The notes beneath the pieces were generated by a model. The model ran no database searches. It saw nothing but the letters and a program-made list of their open reading frames with translations, and was not told the DNA's origin. A stretch of DNA of 64,000 nucleotides from Camellia lanceoleosa (taxonomy: Eukaryota > Streptophyta > Magnoliopsida > Ericales > Theaceae): contig CM045762.1 in NCBI GenBank assembly GCA_025200525.1, positions 80,629,893 to 80,693,892 of the forward strand, written 5' to 3'. Shown in pieces: positions 11,426 to 24,023 of this stretch. The position numbers were made by a program, and so were the translations under genes. Position 1 is the stretch's first letter. Every line of letters begins with the position of its first letter.

Positions 11426-12585
11426 TGTTGTAAATCATTACTTAAATGAAATTAGACATATTCAAATTTATTAAAATCAGATTTTAGATTACAAAACAAA
11501 AAATAAGTGAACTACTAAAACTAGAAATTACAAGTTACATGAAGAACATAAATAAACATAAAGCATATAAAATACTAGAAATAAATATAACAAGGAAAGC
11601 AAACCGAAACCTATGTATCACACAGTTTTCTTAAAATATATTTTGCCACCTCACCAATGGGTGATGGAAGAACGTTGATGTTTGTCTCGCAAGATACGAC
11701 GGTGTATGACCTTTACGGTAGGAGCACCTTCTAAGTAGCACCGGCGAACAAGAACATATGCAACACTCTCTCACACTAGAAGAATATTTTCTAGTAGACT
11801 AACACAATAACAAGAGGGCAAGAAAAATTCTAGGGAGAAATCCAAGAGAAGGTGGTCTCTATCTATATACAAGGAGGAGAAAGGAGGAGCTTCCAACCAT
11901 GAAGGCCAAGCAACCAATGCAGAATTCAATTTTACAAAATTGATGGCTTAAACCCACCATTAGTATAGAAGTTACAAGCATTTCTGCAGCTACCATCATC
12001 TAACCTAGTCAGAAAAAGAATATGATGGGTGGGCCACCAACCTGGCCCAAGTCCATACCATATCTAGCACCTCAAGCCTAAAGCCTAAGTTTCAAGTTCA
12101 ACGGACTGGCCATTTTGAGTAGGTGGGACGGCCTTGCACGCGTGCATGTGGCACTTTCTACATAACCAAGTTGGACCATAGTCTCGGCCCAAGCCCATCC
12201 TAGAAGCATCCATAACTCTCTTCATTCGAAAAATTTGGATGTCCCAAAAGGCTCACACCCTTAGGTGAAACTAGGGATTTAAGTACCCATTAACGTTCTA
12301 TAATCAATGTGGGATAGGTAGTTAAACACCTTCTCCAATACTTCATTCATGAGGCCAATTTTATGATACAATTTCTCATTCAAATCTTAATGATTTTGGT
12401 AATTCCTTTTTGTGATGTAAAGATTTCATTGCAAAGAATCTAAACTCACTTGGATCCACCTCAATCGGCGGTTGGGACCTACGTTAATTTTGCATTAAAG
12501 TCACCCAAAAACCATTATTTTTGAACCATTCCCTACATGAATAAAAATTGATTGAATAAAGAAAAACGGACATTGTTTAACAACA
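11426..12585 (-). repeat. Copia-2 3' LTR
   Basis: It starts TGTTGTAAATC and ends GTTTAACAACA. It aligns with 20847-22114 along its length, for example CAAGATACGACGGTGTATGA, ACTAACACAATAACAAGAGG and TCATGAGGCCAATTTTATG. The inner neighbour is an AG microsatellite (12594-12618) where a polypurine tract would be expected. Confidence 0.85.
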
Positions 12586-12871
12586 AAGACTCGGAGAGAG
12601 AGAGAGAGAGAGAGAGAGCACAGAATAACCCTGCATCAAATAAGGTAGCTTTTGACCTTAAACCTTTCCAAGTAAAAGCTTATCGAATTTACTAGCTGAT
12701 TAATGAGCGTGATATCTTTGAACTGTTCTACCATTTGTGTAAACTGAGGCTACATACCTTACACAAGTGTTACACCAACCAATGTTATGTTCTCACTGTT
12801 GTGTTTACTTGTGGCCGTGAACACTTGCCTTGTTCAGTGAGTAGATTTAAAGAATTCAATCTTGTCAATTC

Positions 12872-14129
12872 TCTTATCCCAGGTAGGCAACCCAAGACGG
12901 GGGTGAATTGGGTTATCAAAAATGATTTCACAATATTAAATATAATAATTAAAATATTCAAATTTTAAAATATAAAAAACAGAGCCATAAAAGAGATAGG
13001 GAAAGAAAATCAAACACAGTGATTTATAGTGGTTCGACACTCCGGACTTACGTCCACTCCCCAAGTATCCTCATTGGGAATTTCTCCACTACTCTTCACA
13101 TAGTAATACACCACTAGTTTCACGAGTGCTAGTGAACCTTTACGACAATTGACCAATCCCGATCACTCCAATTACTTTAGAATCTGGTGCCTAGTCACAC
13201 CTAACCCAAGTGATTTTATCCCGAAAAATCACTCACAAATACTCTCTCTTTTACAAAAATAATAAGAAGGGTGTGAAAACCCTTTTACAATTTTGCTCAA
13301 ATTCTCAACAAATTTTCTCACAGAAAATACAACTCAATGAAGCCCGATACAATATTTGAGAGTATTTCAATATCACATTTTTTTTTCTTTTTCACTTATT
13401 TTTTTCTCCAACCAAAATACTTCTATAGATAACTAAAAATATATCTGTTATAGAGGTACGCTCCTCCTTTGACTTTGGTGATGCTTCAAATTGCAGCTTG
13501 GATTCACGCAGAGAACATGCCCATGAAGAGTTTGAAAATTTGTATAAATGCCACTTTCGATAAATAGTATTAGCTAATTTTCTTAAAATAATTTTCGTAA
13601 AATCAATGGTGCATAGTGATTGCATAGTAACTTTTCTATTAAAATATTTAATTACACAGTGATTTTTCTATTAAAATATTTGTATGCATAATAAAATCTT
13701 TTTAAATATATCAGATCTGAAAATATATACCACTTTTATAATTTTTGTAGCTATTGAAGAGATTTTAGATACACTCTAATAAAAATAACAAACCATTCCA
13801 TGTGAGTAAATCAAATTTTGTCAAAAGAAAATAACTCACCAATATCACATTTGTCAAAAGAATACAACAAATCAATATCAAATTTGTCAGATGAATACCA
13901 ATCGGCTTTTTAAAAACATAAATAGTAAATTTTACTATTTAAGCACAATACCATTCACGAAATTCAAACATGCATACTATCATCTATTTAAATAATATTT
14001 ATAACAAATATATCATACACCATATATTTTAACAGATAATATTTTGTGTCAAAAAATATGTATATTAAAAAATTACAATATATCCCATAATATTTTAGAC
14101 ATCATCAAAATTAAATCACATGATTAACA
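12872..14129 (-). mobile_element. Solo LTR A (copia-type family)
   Basis: A 1258-bp unit with an exact 5-bp duplication, AATTC, at 12867-12871 and 14130-14134, and no internal region. On the minus strand it begins TGTTAATC. Near its other end it carries the words GGCAACCCAAGA and GAATTGGGTT, and further in TTTATAGTGGTTCG. These also occur in solo LTR B. The interior is AT-rich. LTR-LTR recombination that removed the body of the element is the usual origin. Confidence 0.85.
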
Positions 14130-14429
14130 AATTCTTAAAAGCGGTCCGCTTCGCACTAATACAGGTGACCTCCTTTAAAGTATCTGGCTATACCATGCTT
14201 GATTACTCAATGCATATAGGTCATTAAAAGCATCAGCTTAATCTTCCACCCCATAGGGTATCACTATAAATAGGAATAAGCAGGAGGGTTTACCTCCTTA
14301 GTGACACATTCGTTAAATGCAATTAGGTTGTCCCTTTGAACTTAGATATTGGGATCACCGATTAACTAGGTTGGGTTCTCCATTCTGTAACACTATTCGC
14401 TAAAGGCCTTAACCCCATTCTTTTTGATG

Positions 14430-15256
14430 GCTTATCTACTAACTTTCAATTTAACCCTTTGGTTAATGGATCCATAATATTGTCTTTAGACTTTACATAG
14501 TCTATTGAGACAACTCCACTAGAGAGTAACCGTCGTATGGAATTATGTCTCGTTAGATATTTATATACTTTCCATTATACATATTACTTGGTGCTGGTCC
14601 AATAGCTGATTGGTTATCACAATCTGAGATAACTAGCACGAGCTTCGACCAACGTAAACTATCTTCAATGAAATTGCGGTGCCATTTAGCTTCTTCTATT
14701 GCTTTGTCTAAAGAAATACACTCAGATTCCATCATTAATCTAAATATACATATGCCTCAGAAGATTTCCAAGACAAGGCTACCCCTTCCAAGGTGAACAC
14801 TTATCCACTAATGGATTTCGAGTCCTTTATATCAGATATCCAATTCGCATCACTATAACCTTCCAGTACCACAGGATAGTTGGTGTAATGTAGCTTATAA
14901 CTCAGGTGTAACGTAAATATCTTAACACTCGCACAATGCCCTTCAAATGAGTAGCATTAGGACTACTTGTGTATCTACTAAACTTGCTAACCAAGTAAGC
15001 TATATTTGGCCCTGTACAACTAATCAGATATGTTAAACTCCAAATGATCTGAGAATATTCTAGTTGAGAGATACTCCCACCATTATTCTTGGCCAAATGT
15101 AGACTCAAGTTTACAGGTGTCGTTGACATTTTTGTATCTGATTCACTAAACTTCTCAAGTATCTTATCTACATAATGACACTGAGACAGTATAATACGAC
15201 CAAATGTTCTGGTAATCTTAATACCCAGAATTACATCTGCAACGCTAATATCCTTC
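14430..15256 (-). pseudogene. Copia-2 reverse transcriptase C-terminus and RNase H
   Basis: The frame 15258-14902 reads [12 protein letters not shown], the strand after the YVDD motif, and continues through [13 protein letters not shown] to the connection domain. RNase H follows in broken frames: SECISLDKAIEEAKW and CDNQSAIG (14735-14553), then DYVKSKDN and DPLTKGL traces to about 14430. Several frameshifts and stops. Its upstream half lies on the other side of solo LTR B. Confidence 0.8.
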
Positions 15257-15261
15257 ATGTC

Positions 15262-16613
15262 TATTACCCAAAAGGCAACCCAAGAGAGGGATAAATTGGG
15301 TTTCTACAAATTAAAACTAACAATTACCCAATAAAAACTTAACAATTAGTACAGTAGGTATAGCAGATAATTATCACAATAATATTAGATGAATATTATA
15401 GTAAAAGCAAATTAAAGAGATGAGGGAAAAGAATGCAAACAAGATTTATAGTGGTTCGGCTTCAACCAAGCCTACTTCTACTCTTCAAAGATTACTCGAG
15501 ATTTTTCACTATGCTTCTAGCATCACAGGGGTGTTAGCAACCTCATATACATTAAGCAATCCTCCACAGATTTTCTATTTTCACAGAGGTGCTAGTAACT
15601 TCACCTATGGAGCAATCCTTCACATATTTTCTAGCTTTACAAGAGTGCTAGTGACCTTTTACAAGATGAGCATTTTTGCTTTCAAAGAAAGCTACAAGAA
15701 TAACCTTTCATTGGTAGATATAAAATGTTAACTCTTAGATTTTTCTATAAAACCTCTCAAAGGCTTAGGCTCAGTGTATGCTTTACTAAAAGCTTACAGC
15801 TAAGGCTTAGTGAATAATTTATTGAAGACAGATGATAAACTCAGATAAAGAACACTTCAGGAACTCAGAGAATAGAGAATACGTGATTGATGAAGGATGT
15901 GAAAATGTTTGGCTCGTTGTCTCTGTTCTCTTCTGTTCTTTACACTTCACCTCTTAGAGCTCTATATATAACGTGTATATAACAGAGGTGAGTGTTTTGT
16001 TCTTTTGACAAAGCCCATTTCTTTTCTTCCCGTTGGTGATGACGGAGATAATATTTATAAATCAATGTTAGCCTGTCTCTAGCACATGTGAGTTTCGCCT
16101 ATTGGAAGATGGGTGAAATAATGGAAGATCTTTTCTTTTTCTCTTCTCAATATCTATTTGTTGCAGAGAATATTACATACAATGGTCGTCCACCTGGATG
16201 TCTAGAGTCATCATTTACACTAGGTGGTCGTCTGCCCAGATGTCGACCCAGATGTTTCCTTAGATGTTCTCTCGGATGTCCTCTGTAAAACTGGAGCAAA
16301 CTGGGCAAGACTTCCCCAACCAGTCGTCCCTCCGGACGTCTGGCAGTTCGACTAGCCAATCGACCACCTAGGGTGGATCGACCTCCTTGCTTCACTACTC
16401 CTGCTGCTACTTGTTGCTACTTTCTATTGCCTTGTTTTATACCTGTTTAATCTTCATTTTAACCTCCAAATAACATAATTAACACAAAGTGAAAATAGAT
16501 TTATAATGATTAAATCAAATAATAAGTTTCTAATTATAATCCACTCTTAAAAATAAATCAAAACATAAATTCAATAATCATCAAAATTCATGTTATTTAT
16601 GCTATGACTAACA
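15262..16613 (-). mobile_element. Solo LTR B (same family as solo LTR A)
   Basis: A 1352-bp unit with exact duplication ATGTC at 15257-15261 and 16614-16618. It cuts the Copia-2 reverse transcriptase exactly between KFD and MKDISVADV. On the minus strand it begins TGTTAGTC and ends GTAATA, so the expected terminal CA has mutated to TA. GGCAACCCAAGA and ATTTATAGTGGTTCG are shared with solo LTR A, in the same relative order. The two differ over most of their length and belong to separate sublineages. Short Arg-rich frames at 16088-16395 come from local GTCGnCC repeats and are not genes. Confidence 0.88.
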
Positions 16614-16618
16614 ATGTC

Positions 16619-17216
16619 AAACTTAGAGTTTAACAACTTGGTAGTTCTAATCATTTCATCATTATTACTAACAATAAGCATGCCATCAACATATCGACAC
16701 AAAATGACATAATCTTTGTTAGTGTTTTTGACATATACAAAAATGTCACACTAAATGCGATTATAAACTCACTTGACAACATAGTGTTGTCAAACTTCTC
16801 ATGCCATTACTTAGGAGCTTGCTTCAAACCATACAATGATTTGACAAGCTTATAGACTTTCTCACCTTGCTTTGGAATTGAAAACCCCTTGGGTTGCTCC
16901 ATGTAGATTTTGTTCATTCAAATCTCCATTCAAGAAAGTTGTCTTTACATCCATTTGATGTATCTCTAGACCATGCAAAGTTGTTATTGCAATCTCCATG
17001 TGAATAGATGTTATCCTCGTCACAGGTGAATACGTATCAAAATCATCCAGGCCTTCTTGCTACATGTACCATTTGATAACTAGCATTGCTTTATACTTAT
17101 TAATTAACCCATCAACTTTCATCTTTCTTCTAAAGATTCACTTATAACCCAAAGGCCTACTACTTGGGGGTAGATCAACCAACTCCTAGGCATGGTTCTA
17201 TAAGATAGAGTTAATC
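16619..17216 (-). pseudogene. Copia-2 reverse transcriptase N-terminal half
   Basis: Minus-strand traces of the finger and palm domains in several frames end at KFD, beside the target duplication of solo LTR B. The catalytic motif reads YVDG where YVDD is expected (about 16675-16710), so the enzyme is dead at its active site as well as frameshifted. Confidence 0.75.
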
Positions 17217-18719
17217 TCATTTTTGATAGCTTCTTTCCACAAAGGATTTTTTAGCGAAGTCATAGCTTTGTGGAAAGTCAAAGGTTTTTCCTCCAATATA
17301 AATTAAGAAGTTTGGACCAAAGGACTTAGAAGTTCTAGCCCTTGTACTCCTTCTTGGCTCATCTAATTCCTTCACATAATCACTATCACTAGCAACTTTA
17401 TCTGTTTCCTTCACAGAACTCGAATCTCGAAATTGGGTTCGGCATGGAAATACGTCTTCAAAGAAAGACATAGTCCTTGACTCCGTGATGGTATTCATGT
17501 GTATATCTGAAATATCATATTTGTGCACAAAAAACCTATATGCACTACTATTTTGTGCATAACCGATGAATATGCAATCCATGGATTTCGAGCCTATCCT
17601 AACCCGTTTGGTTATAGGCACCACCACCTTTGCAAGGTAGCCCCACATTCATAAGAAACTATCTGAAGGCTTGTCACATTTACATAATTCATACGGTGTT
17701 TTGTCTACATTTTTCCCATAATATAATTTGCGGAGAGTATTGCTTTCACATATTCTGTGGTAATCCAGAACTAATCAACATTGCATTCATCATTTCCTTC
17801 AACATTCTATTCTTCTGCTCAGCAATGCCATTTGACTGAGGGGAGTAAGGTGTTGTGGTTTGGTGGATAATCCAGTTTTGAGCACAAGTCTCAATAAACG
17901 AGATTCATACTCACCACAATGATCACTTCTCAAAGCCTTAATCTTCCAGCTCAATTGATTCTCAACTTCATTCTTATAAGGAATAAATTTATCAATAGCC
18001 TCATCTTTACTCTTAAGCAAATACACATAACAATATTTAGTGCAATCATCGATACAAGTAATAAAATACTTATTGCCACCTCAGATTTATATGAGTTTCA
18101 AGTCACACACATCACTATACACTAAATCCAATGGCTCAGAACTACTATCAATGGGATGAAACGAAGTCCTAGCCATTTTTTCTTCCACACAAGTTTCACA
18201 CTTGTGATTCTTGAAAGACGATATGTGATCTAACTTGATTAATCTACGCAAAGAGTCAAAATTTACATGACCTAATCTACTATGCCATAAATTAGAAGAC
18301 TCAAGCAAATAAGTAGAAGATGAAGCATTCTCATTAATCTTTGGGATAAATGTCATTACATTTAACTTGAACATACTACCCGACAAATAATCCTTTCCCA
18401 CATATACTCCATTCTTGGTCAACATGGCTTTATTGGAGTCAAAAATTGTGTAGAAACCATGCTTACTTAAGAGGGACCCCGAGATAAGATTTTTGTGAAT
18501 GTCCGAGACAAACAGGATATCATTATGAGTCAGCTCCTTTCCTGAAGTCATCTTCAGGACCAGCTTGCCCTTTCCTTTGATGGTCAGGTTGTAAAAATTT
18601 TTCATGAACAACTTTTCGTTGTTTGTAACCGGCTCGAAGCTTGTAAACATCCTCTTCTCTGCACAGATGTAGCGAGTAGCACCAGTGTCCACCCACCATT
18701 CTCTTGGGTTGGATCCCAC
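17217..18719 (-). pseudogene. Copia-2 protease and integrase
   Basis: The frame 18719-18087 holds an intact protease motif, WWVDTGATRYIC. It then has the GAG-pre-integrase zinc ligands LWHSRLGHVN...CETC and the first integrase acid in YSDVCDLK. The frame 18026-17799 continues with KSKDEAIDKF and ALRSDHCGEYES, the second catalytic Asp. The frame 17648-17217 is the integrase C-terminal part (MWGYLAKVVVPI, DCIFIGYAQNSSAYRF) ending in the linker PRRSTRART. At least two frameshifts separate the pieces. Confidence 0.85.
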
Positions 18720-19740
18720 AGATGCATATCATCTACATATTGGGAAAAACCCTTCATTTTAGCCATGTGAGCACGAGCCTTATTCTTGAATTGCTTCTTC
18801 ACTACGGCTTAGTAGCCTTAGCCAATCAATTCCACAATTGAAGCACTTACCAAAAAACCTATAAGTAGGTTCTTGCTGTTTGTAGACCGGCCTTTTTGTA
18901 ACACCACTTCTAGGCCCCAACTTCGAGTCTTTGTTCACTGGTTGCTTTTTCTTTACCCTCGAAGACTGGCCATGCTCAACTACATTGACCTTGATAGTGT
19001 GGATACTCCCCTTTTCTTCTTGTTATCCTTTTCAATACGGAGCTTGACAATGAGTTTTTCGATTGTCATATCCTTGCGCTTGTGTTTCAAGTAATTCTTG
19101 AATTCTGTCCAGCAATTTGGAAGCTTCTCAATCATTGTAGTTTCTTGGAATGATTCACTCAGGAGCATTCCCTTAGCGTGAATTTCGTGCAAAATTACTT
19201 GGATGTCTTGGACTTAACTAATGATAGTTTTTGAGTCCATCATTTTAAAATAAAAAAACCGACCAACAACAAATTTCATTGCCTCAAATCCCTTGGTTTT
19301 GTATTTGTTGTCCAAGGAATCCCACAACTCCTTTGCCAATTTTTTAACATAATACACATTAAAAAGTGTATTTGTCAAACTGTTCAGAATATAGTTTCAG
19401 CAAAGGAAGTCTAATTGATTCCAAGCATCTAGAGCCAAGAGCTTCTATTTATCTTACTCATTGTCCTTCATGGCTAGTGAATCCTCACTTGAAAACCTCA
19501 CAAGGTTAAGAGTTATTAAGTAAAACAACATCTTCTGCTACCAGCTCTTGAAATTTACGACGGTGAATTTCTTCGGGCGCTCATGATGATTGAATGGTCC
19601 CTTTGAAACAGAAGTCACAGTAGGGTTAACAACAGAGTTAACAACAGGGGTTGGCATTCCAGTTGATATGGGATTCGGATTTGCATCAACATTCACTACT
19701 CCGAGACCGATTCATTAACATCAATAGCAGTTTCCATTTT
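18720..19740 (-). pseudogene. Copia-2 gag
   Basis: Traces begin at 19735 with METAIDVNE and a stop soon after, then KKFTVVNFKSW and MLFYLITLNLVRF. The frame 19192-18980 carries the UBN2-like part EIHAKGMLLSESF, MIEKLPNCW and FKNYLKHKRKDMT. Only a damaged zinc knuckle is visible near 18840 (FGKCFNCG-like). Multiple stops and frameshifts. Confidence 0.75.
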
Positions 19741-20846
19741 TGAAAAAAGACAACAAAATTTCAACTATTTGTTTTTCAAAAACAAATTAACACTAGAAAA
19801 TCCCAAAACATTGAATATTAATTCAAAATTAACATTGACCACTAACTTCAAAAATCAAACAAAGTCAAGAAAGTTTCTAGAAAGATTGGAGAGGTCACAA
19901 TGGTCCCACTTAAAACCTAATTAACCTTAAACAATACTTCCAAACATTGTCGACTCATTGTCAATGAGAAACAAATTTAGAACTAAGTTCTCAAGGGAGA
20001 ACTAGGTTAATAAAAGCTCAAGTCTCAAAACAAATTACAAGCTATTAAAATTTGTTACCAGAATTACAAGCAAATAAAAATTGCTATCAAAACTTTCAAA
20101 TAATCTTAAAATATCTACCAAACTTACAAACAATTAAAGCCAATAAAACTTGCTACCAAACTACAAGCAATAAAATTGCTTCAAAACAAATGTAAGCACA
20201 ACCAATCCAGTAAGGATTTAATGTCCATGAATTCTTTTTCACCCTTAGGTATTTCTATTCAAAAATGGTTAGTAGTCCAAATTGTGTTCCAATTGATTTA
20301 GTTTTATTTTGTTCTTAATTTTCCTTTATCCTTTCGCTTAGGTAAACCTATAGAGAAACTTAATACAAAAACAAAATAAGGCCCAAACAAATAATTTAGA
20401 ATTGTAAGAGTCTTGTGCAATTAAACTAACAATTCTCAACTTCTAGCCATCTATGTAATAGCAAAATAAGTTAATTAAAGAATAAAATATTAGACAAGTT
20501 ACTAAACAGATAACTAAAAGAATAAAATAATAACTCTAAGTAATTAAATTAATTTTAATTCCCAAGTGTTATACTAAAATATTAACTCCTAATAATTCAA
20601 TTGATTTTAATTATGAAGAGTTATAACAAATAAAACTAAAAACCCAAAAGACGTGCAAACTAAAACAAAACAAAAAACTTGTTCTAATATTATTTTAACG
20701 AAATAAAAAAAAACAAAGAACAAGTAAATTGATGAACTAAAATTTTCTCAAATAATAATAATAATAATAATAATCCAATTAGTTTGCAAAAAGAATTTGT
20801 TTGTTTTAATTTCTTTAGAAACACAAATAAACATCTGCTTTAAGAT
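19741..20846 (-). other. Copia-2 leader, AT-rich
   Basis: Noncoding sequence between gag and the 5' LTR. It has repeated short words such as CAAGCAATAAAA/ACAAGCAAATAAA near 20040-20190 and an (AAT)8 microsatellite at 20751-20774. No recognisable tRNA primer site follows the LTR end, which may have decayed. Confidence 0.5.
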
Positions 20847-22114
20847 TGTTGTAAATCGGTGTTTAAATAAAATTAAACATATTCAGATTTATTAAAATCA
20901 TATTTCACCACCTCACCAATCGATGTTTGTCTTTCAAGATACGACGGTGTATGATCGCTATAGCAAGAGCACCTTCTGAGTAGCACCAGTGAACAAAAAC
21001 ACAAGCAACGCTTTCTCACACTAGAAGAGTATTTTTTGGTAGACTAACACAATAACAAGAGGGCAAGGAAAATTTTGAGGAGAGACCCAAGTGAGGGTGA
21101 TCTCTGTTTATACATAAAGGGGAGAAAGGAGGAGTCTCTAGGCATTTGACCTAATCAAAAATAGAATAAGATGGGTGGGCCATCAACCTGGCCCAAGCCC
21201 ACCATATCTAGTCCGGCAAGCCGTAAGGCTCAAGTCCAAGTTCCACAAGCCCGGCCTGGTCCGAGTGGGTGGCCCGAAGTGTGCGCGCACGAGGCACTTT
21301 TTGTGTAACCAACTTGGATCATAGTCTTTGCCCAAGCCCATTCTTGAAGCATCCATAACTCCATTCCTTCAAAAAATTCTGATGACCCCAAAGGCTCACA
21401 CCCTTAGGTAAAATTAGGGATTTAAATACCCATTAATATATTCCTCTATAGTTAATGATGAGTGGTTACACATCTTCCCCAATACCTCATTCATGAGGCC
21501 AATTTTATGTGACAATTTTTCATTCAAATCTCAATGACTTTTTGTCATTGTTCTTGTGATATAAAAATCTCATTGCAAAGAATCTAGACCCACTTGGACT
21601 CACTTAAACCCATCTCAAATTCGACGATTAAGACCCACTTTAATTTCATATTAAAGTCACCAAAAAAACGTTGCTTGGTTCCATTTTTCCAAAAACACTT
21701 TTCAGAAAATTCTACTTTCTTATTTTCGTGTTTTTTTGTTTTTACTAAATTTTTTTAATATTTTAAGAAATTTTTTTACTTTTTAGACACACCTAACATA
21801 AATACACCTAAAAAGTAAAAAAAAATCTTTTAAAAATTCACTAAATACCAAAAATACAAAAAAATAAAATAATAATTAAGTACATTTTTTGTATTTTTAT
21901 GTATTTATTAATTTTTTAAAATATTTTTTCACAAATTTTTTACTTTTTAGATACATCTAAATAAGGTGCATCTAAAAAAGTTTTAAAAAATGTTTAAAAT
22001 TTTAAAAATATTCACTAAAAACAAAAAAAAAAAAAACAAGAAAACCAAAAAACTTAATTTTCAAAAAACTTAATCCAAAAAACTCAAACCAAACACACTG
22101 ATTGTTTTTCAACA
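20847..22114 (-). repeat. Copia-2 5' LTR
   Basis: It starts TGTTGTAAATCGG and ends GTTTTTCAACA, and is followed by the TATAC duplication. Compared with the 3' LTR it lacks about 160 bp near 20900 and contains an extra AT-rich block of about 400 bp (21690-22085). Confidence 0.83.
21690..22085. repeat. AT-rich foldback insertion inside the Copia-2 5' LTR
   Basis: This block is absent from the other LTR. It contains internal hairpins such as TTTTTTACTTTTTAG at about 21773 paired with CTAAAAAGTAAAAAAA at about 21809. The two halves are roughly inverted copies, with GTTTTTTGTTTTTACT near the left and its complement-like sequence near 22010. It is probably a foldback or MITE-type insertion. The low complexity makes the boundaries approximate. 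Confidence 0.5.
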
Positions 22115-22239
22115 TATACCAAGGATAAACTGATAGTTTATTTTTTATTTTTTATTTTTTTGTGAACAAAATGATAGCTTAACTTGATCACGTGAAAACA
22201 AACCTACAATTCTAGAGAGAGAAAAAGACCTAGCAAATA

Positions 22240-23534
22240 ATGAGCACAACAGAAACAGTGGAGATAGATCCCAATAGAAAATCCCAAGAAGAAGAGGATC
22301 ATCTGATCCGTAGCACCAAGAAGATTAAAAGGAAGGAATCAACAGAGGAAGTGGAAATAGAAATCACCACAGAAGTTGTTTCCCTGAAAATCCTCCCAGA
22401 TCGTTCCCAAGCAACATGTTCTGAGCTAATGACTGCTCCTGCTGAAGGGACCAAGGTTAAATCCTTCAAAGAAGCTCTGGCAGCACCCAAAAGCAAAGAC
22501 TTCTATTTTGATGACCTAACAGGCAAGATTACCATTGATGAGGAAGATAAGGATGGAGACACAGACATCCAAGATGGGAATCAATCATAGAGGAGCAATG
22601 GTATACCCCAAATCTCCCTTCCAAAAAAGCTATTGCAAGAAATCAGACAACCATGGGCTAATTCACTCATTGTTAGATTGCTTAGTAAGAGTATAGGCTA
22701 CAAAATGCTCTGTACCAGAGTTAAGACACTTTGGGGGCTGCAAGATGAATTCAATGTCATTGATATGGGTAACAATTATTTCTTATTCAAGTTCTTTTCC
22801 CAAGTGGACTGTGCGATGGTTTATTCAAGAGGCCAATGGGTAATCATGGACCATTATCTTACGGTACGAAAATGGAAGCCTAACTTTAAGGCATCGGAAG
22901 CCTTCAAAACCACCACTACTATTTGGGTTCGGTTTCCAGAGCTTCCGATCGAGTATTTTCAAGAAAAAGTCCTCTATACCATCGCGACGCAACTAGGGAA
23001 ACCACTAAAGATTGACCTCACCACAGTCATGGCTACAAGAGGACACTTTGCAAGGGTTTGCATCGAAGTGGACCTACGGAAACCACTCTGTCCCAAATTC
23101 GTATTAGGTAAGAAAAGTTATAATATTGAATATGAATCTATTCACTCCTTTTGTTTTCATTGTGGAAGGGTAGATCATCGAAAAGAGATATACAGATTCA
23201 AGGCCATGAACCCAGTGTCGTAGTTGACTCAAAGGCCAAATCCCTTGCCGTCGGGGAAGCCCACTTGTCGTTACTGGCACCATCCAAACGGCACAACTAG
23301 TAGATAACGATAACCTGCAAAAAGCTGGAATACAGAAAGAAGATGAATCTTTTGGGCCATGGATGCTTGTAAAGACAAAAACCAGGTGCCCAATTACACA
23401 CAAGAAAGCCCAATAATGTGAAGCTAGCCCAAACACCAACAAATTTGCTAAACTAGGTAGCACTGGCCATCAGGAAGAGGAACCCACCAAGGGTAAGAAA
23501 ACTACCAAATTGGGCTAAGAAAAGGAGAGATCTA
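22240..23534 (+). pseudogene. LINE-2 ORF1, 5' part (DUF4283 and CCHC knuckle)
   Basis: ORF1 opens at ATG 22240 with an acidic, Lys/Glu-rich N-terminus. An in-frame TAG at 22588-22590 interrupts it, and it continues in the same phase from 22591 to 23223. The second part is a DUF4283 domain (GNNYFLFKFFSQVDCAMV, GQWVIMDHYL, TIWVRFPELPIEYF), a linker (RVCIEVDLRKPLCPKFV) and a zinc knuckle, CFHCGRVDHRKEIY, whose last Cys is Tyr. A typical ORF1 motif, FGPWMLVK, follows near 23350 in another frame. The reading then stops at element A and resumes at 61530. The protein would coat LINE RNA. Confidence 0.82.
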
Positions 23535-23773
23535 TGTAGACACCCCATTTTTGACCGTCCTCAAGACTTGGACGTCATCGTTTGAATACTCGATGATCAT
23601 TCCTGCTCGTGCTCGTTTTGAGTTCTCGGAGGTCTCGGCTACGCGCCTTGCCTCAAGATCTCTCAACTTGTCTGTTTTGTGCTTGGTTGTGGACAAAACA
23701 CTTGTGTTTTTGCTTCTGAGGGAAGAGGGCGGCTTGTTTGCCATCCTCTCAACCCACCGGCCAGGGCATGATG

Positions 23774-24023
23774 CCATCGGCCCCTTTTTCTTGTCATCGG
23801 CCAAGAGTGTTGGCCGGTCGGCACTATATTTGGTCGGTTGGCACTTATGTTGGCCGATCGGCCATTTTTGGTGGCCAAACCCTGTTCATCTACTTTATGC
23901 AGATATTTTATGCCAGCTGGTGTAGCTGGCATCCACAATTCACCCCCTCCATACATGTGTATGGAGGGATTTGCCCTTTGCTTAGCTTCTCTTGGAAGCT
24001 TTAGAAGTTGAACTTCTATAAAG
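23774..24023 (+). promoter_or_regulatory. LTR promoter with GCCGATCGGC words, palindrome and TATA box
   Basis: GGCCGGTCGGC (23812-23822) and GGCCGATCGGCC (23852-23863) lie in a cluster of CATCGGCC words. A 24-bp inverted repeat follows at 23945-23968 (CCCTCCATACA, TG, TGTATGGAGGG). The TATA box TATAAAG is at 24017-24023. The same order is seen in the other LTR. RNA polymerase II initiation some 30 bp downstream is inferred. Confidence 0.7.

Larger units (their letters stand above)
11426..22114 (-). mobile_element. Copia-2: old Ty1/copia element with nested solo LTRs
   Basis: The outer ends are TGTTG (11426) and CAACA (22114). They are flanked by the exact 5-bp duplication TATAC (11421-11425 and 22115-22119). 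Diverged LTRs lie at 11426-12585 and 20847-22114, with gag, protease, integrase, reverse transcriptase and RNase H remnants on the minus strand between them. The LTRs differ by many substitutions and indels, so this is an old insertion. Two solo LTRs of another family inserted later, one in the 3' untranslated part and one in the reverse transcriptase. Without them the element would be about 8 kb. Confidence 0.85.

Noticed and set aside
16088..16395. Arg/Gly-rich open frames on both strands
   Set aside because: They fall inside solo LTR B and arise from local GTCGnCC repeats.
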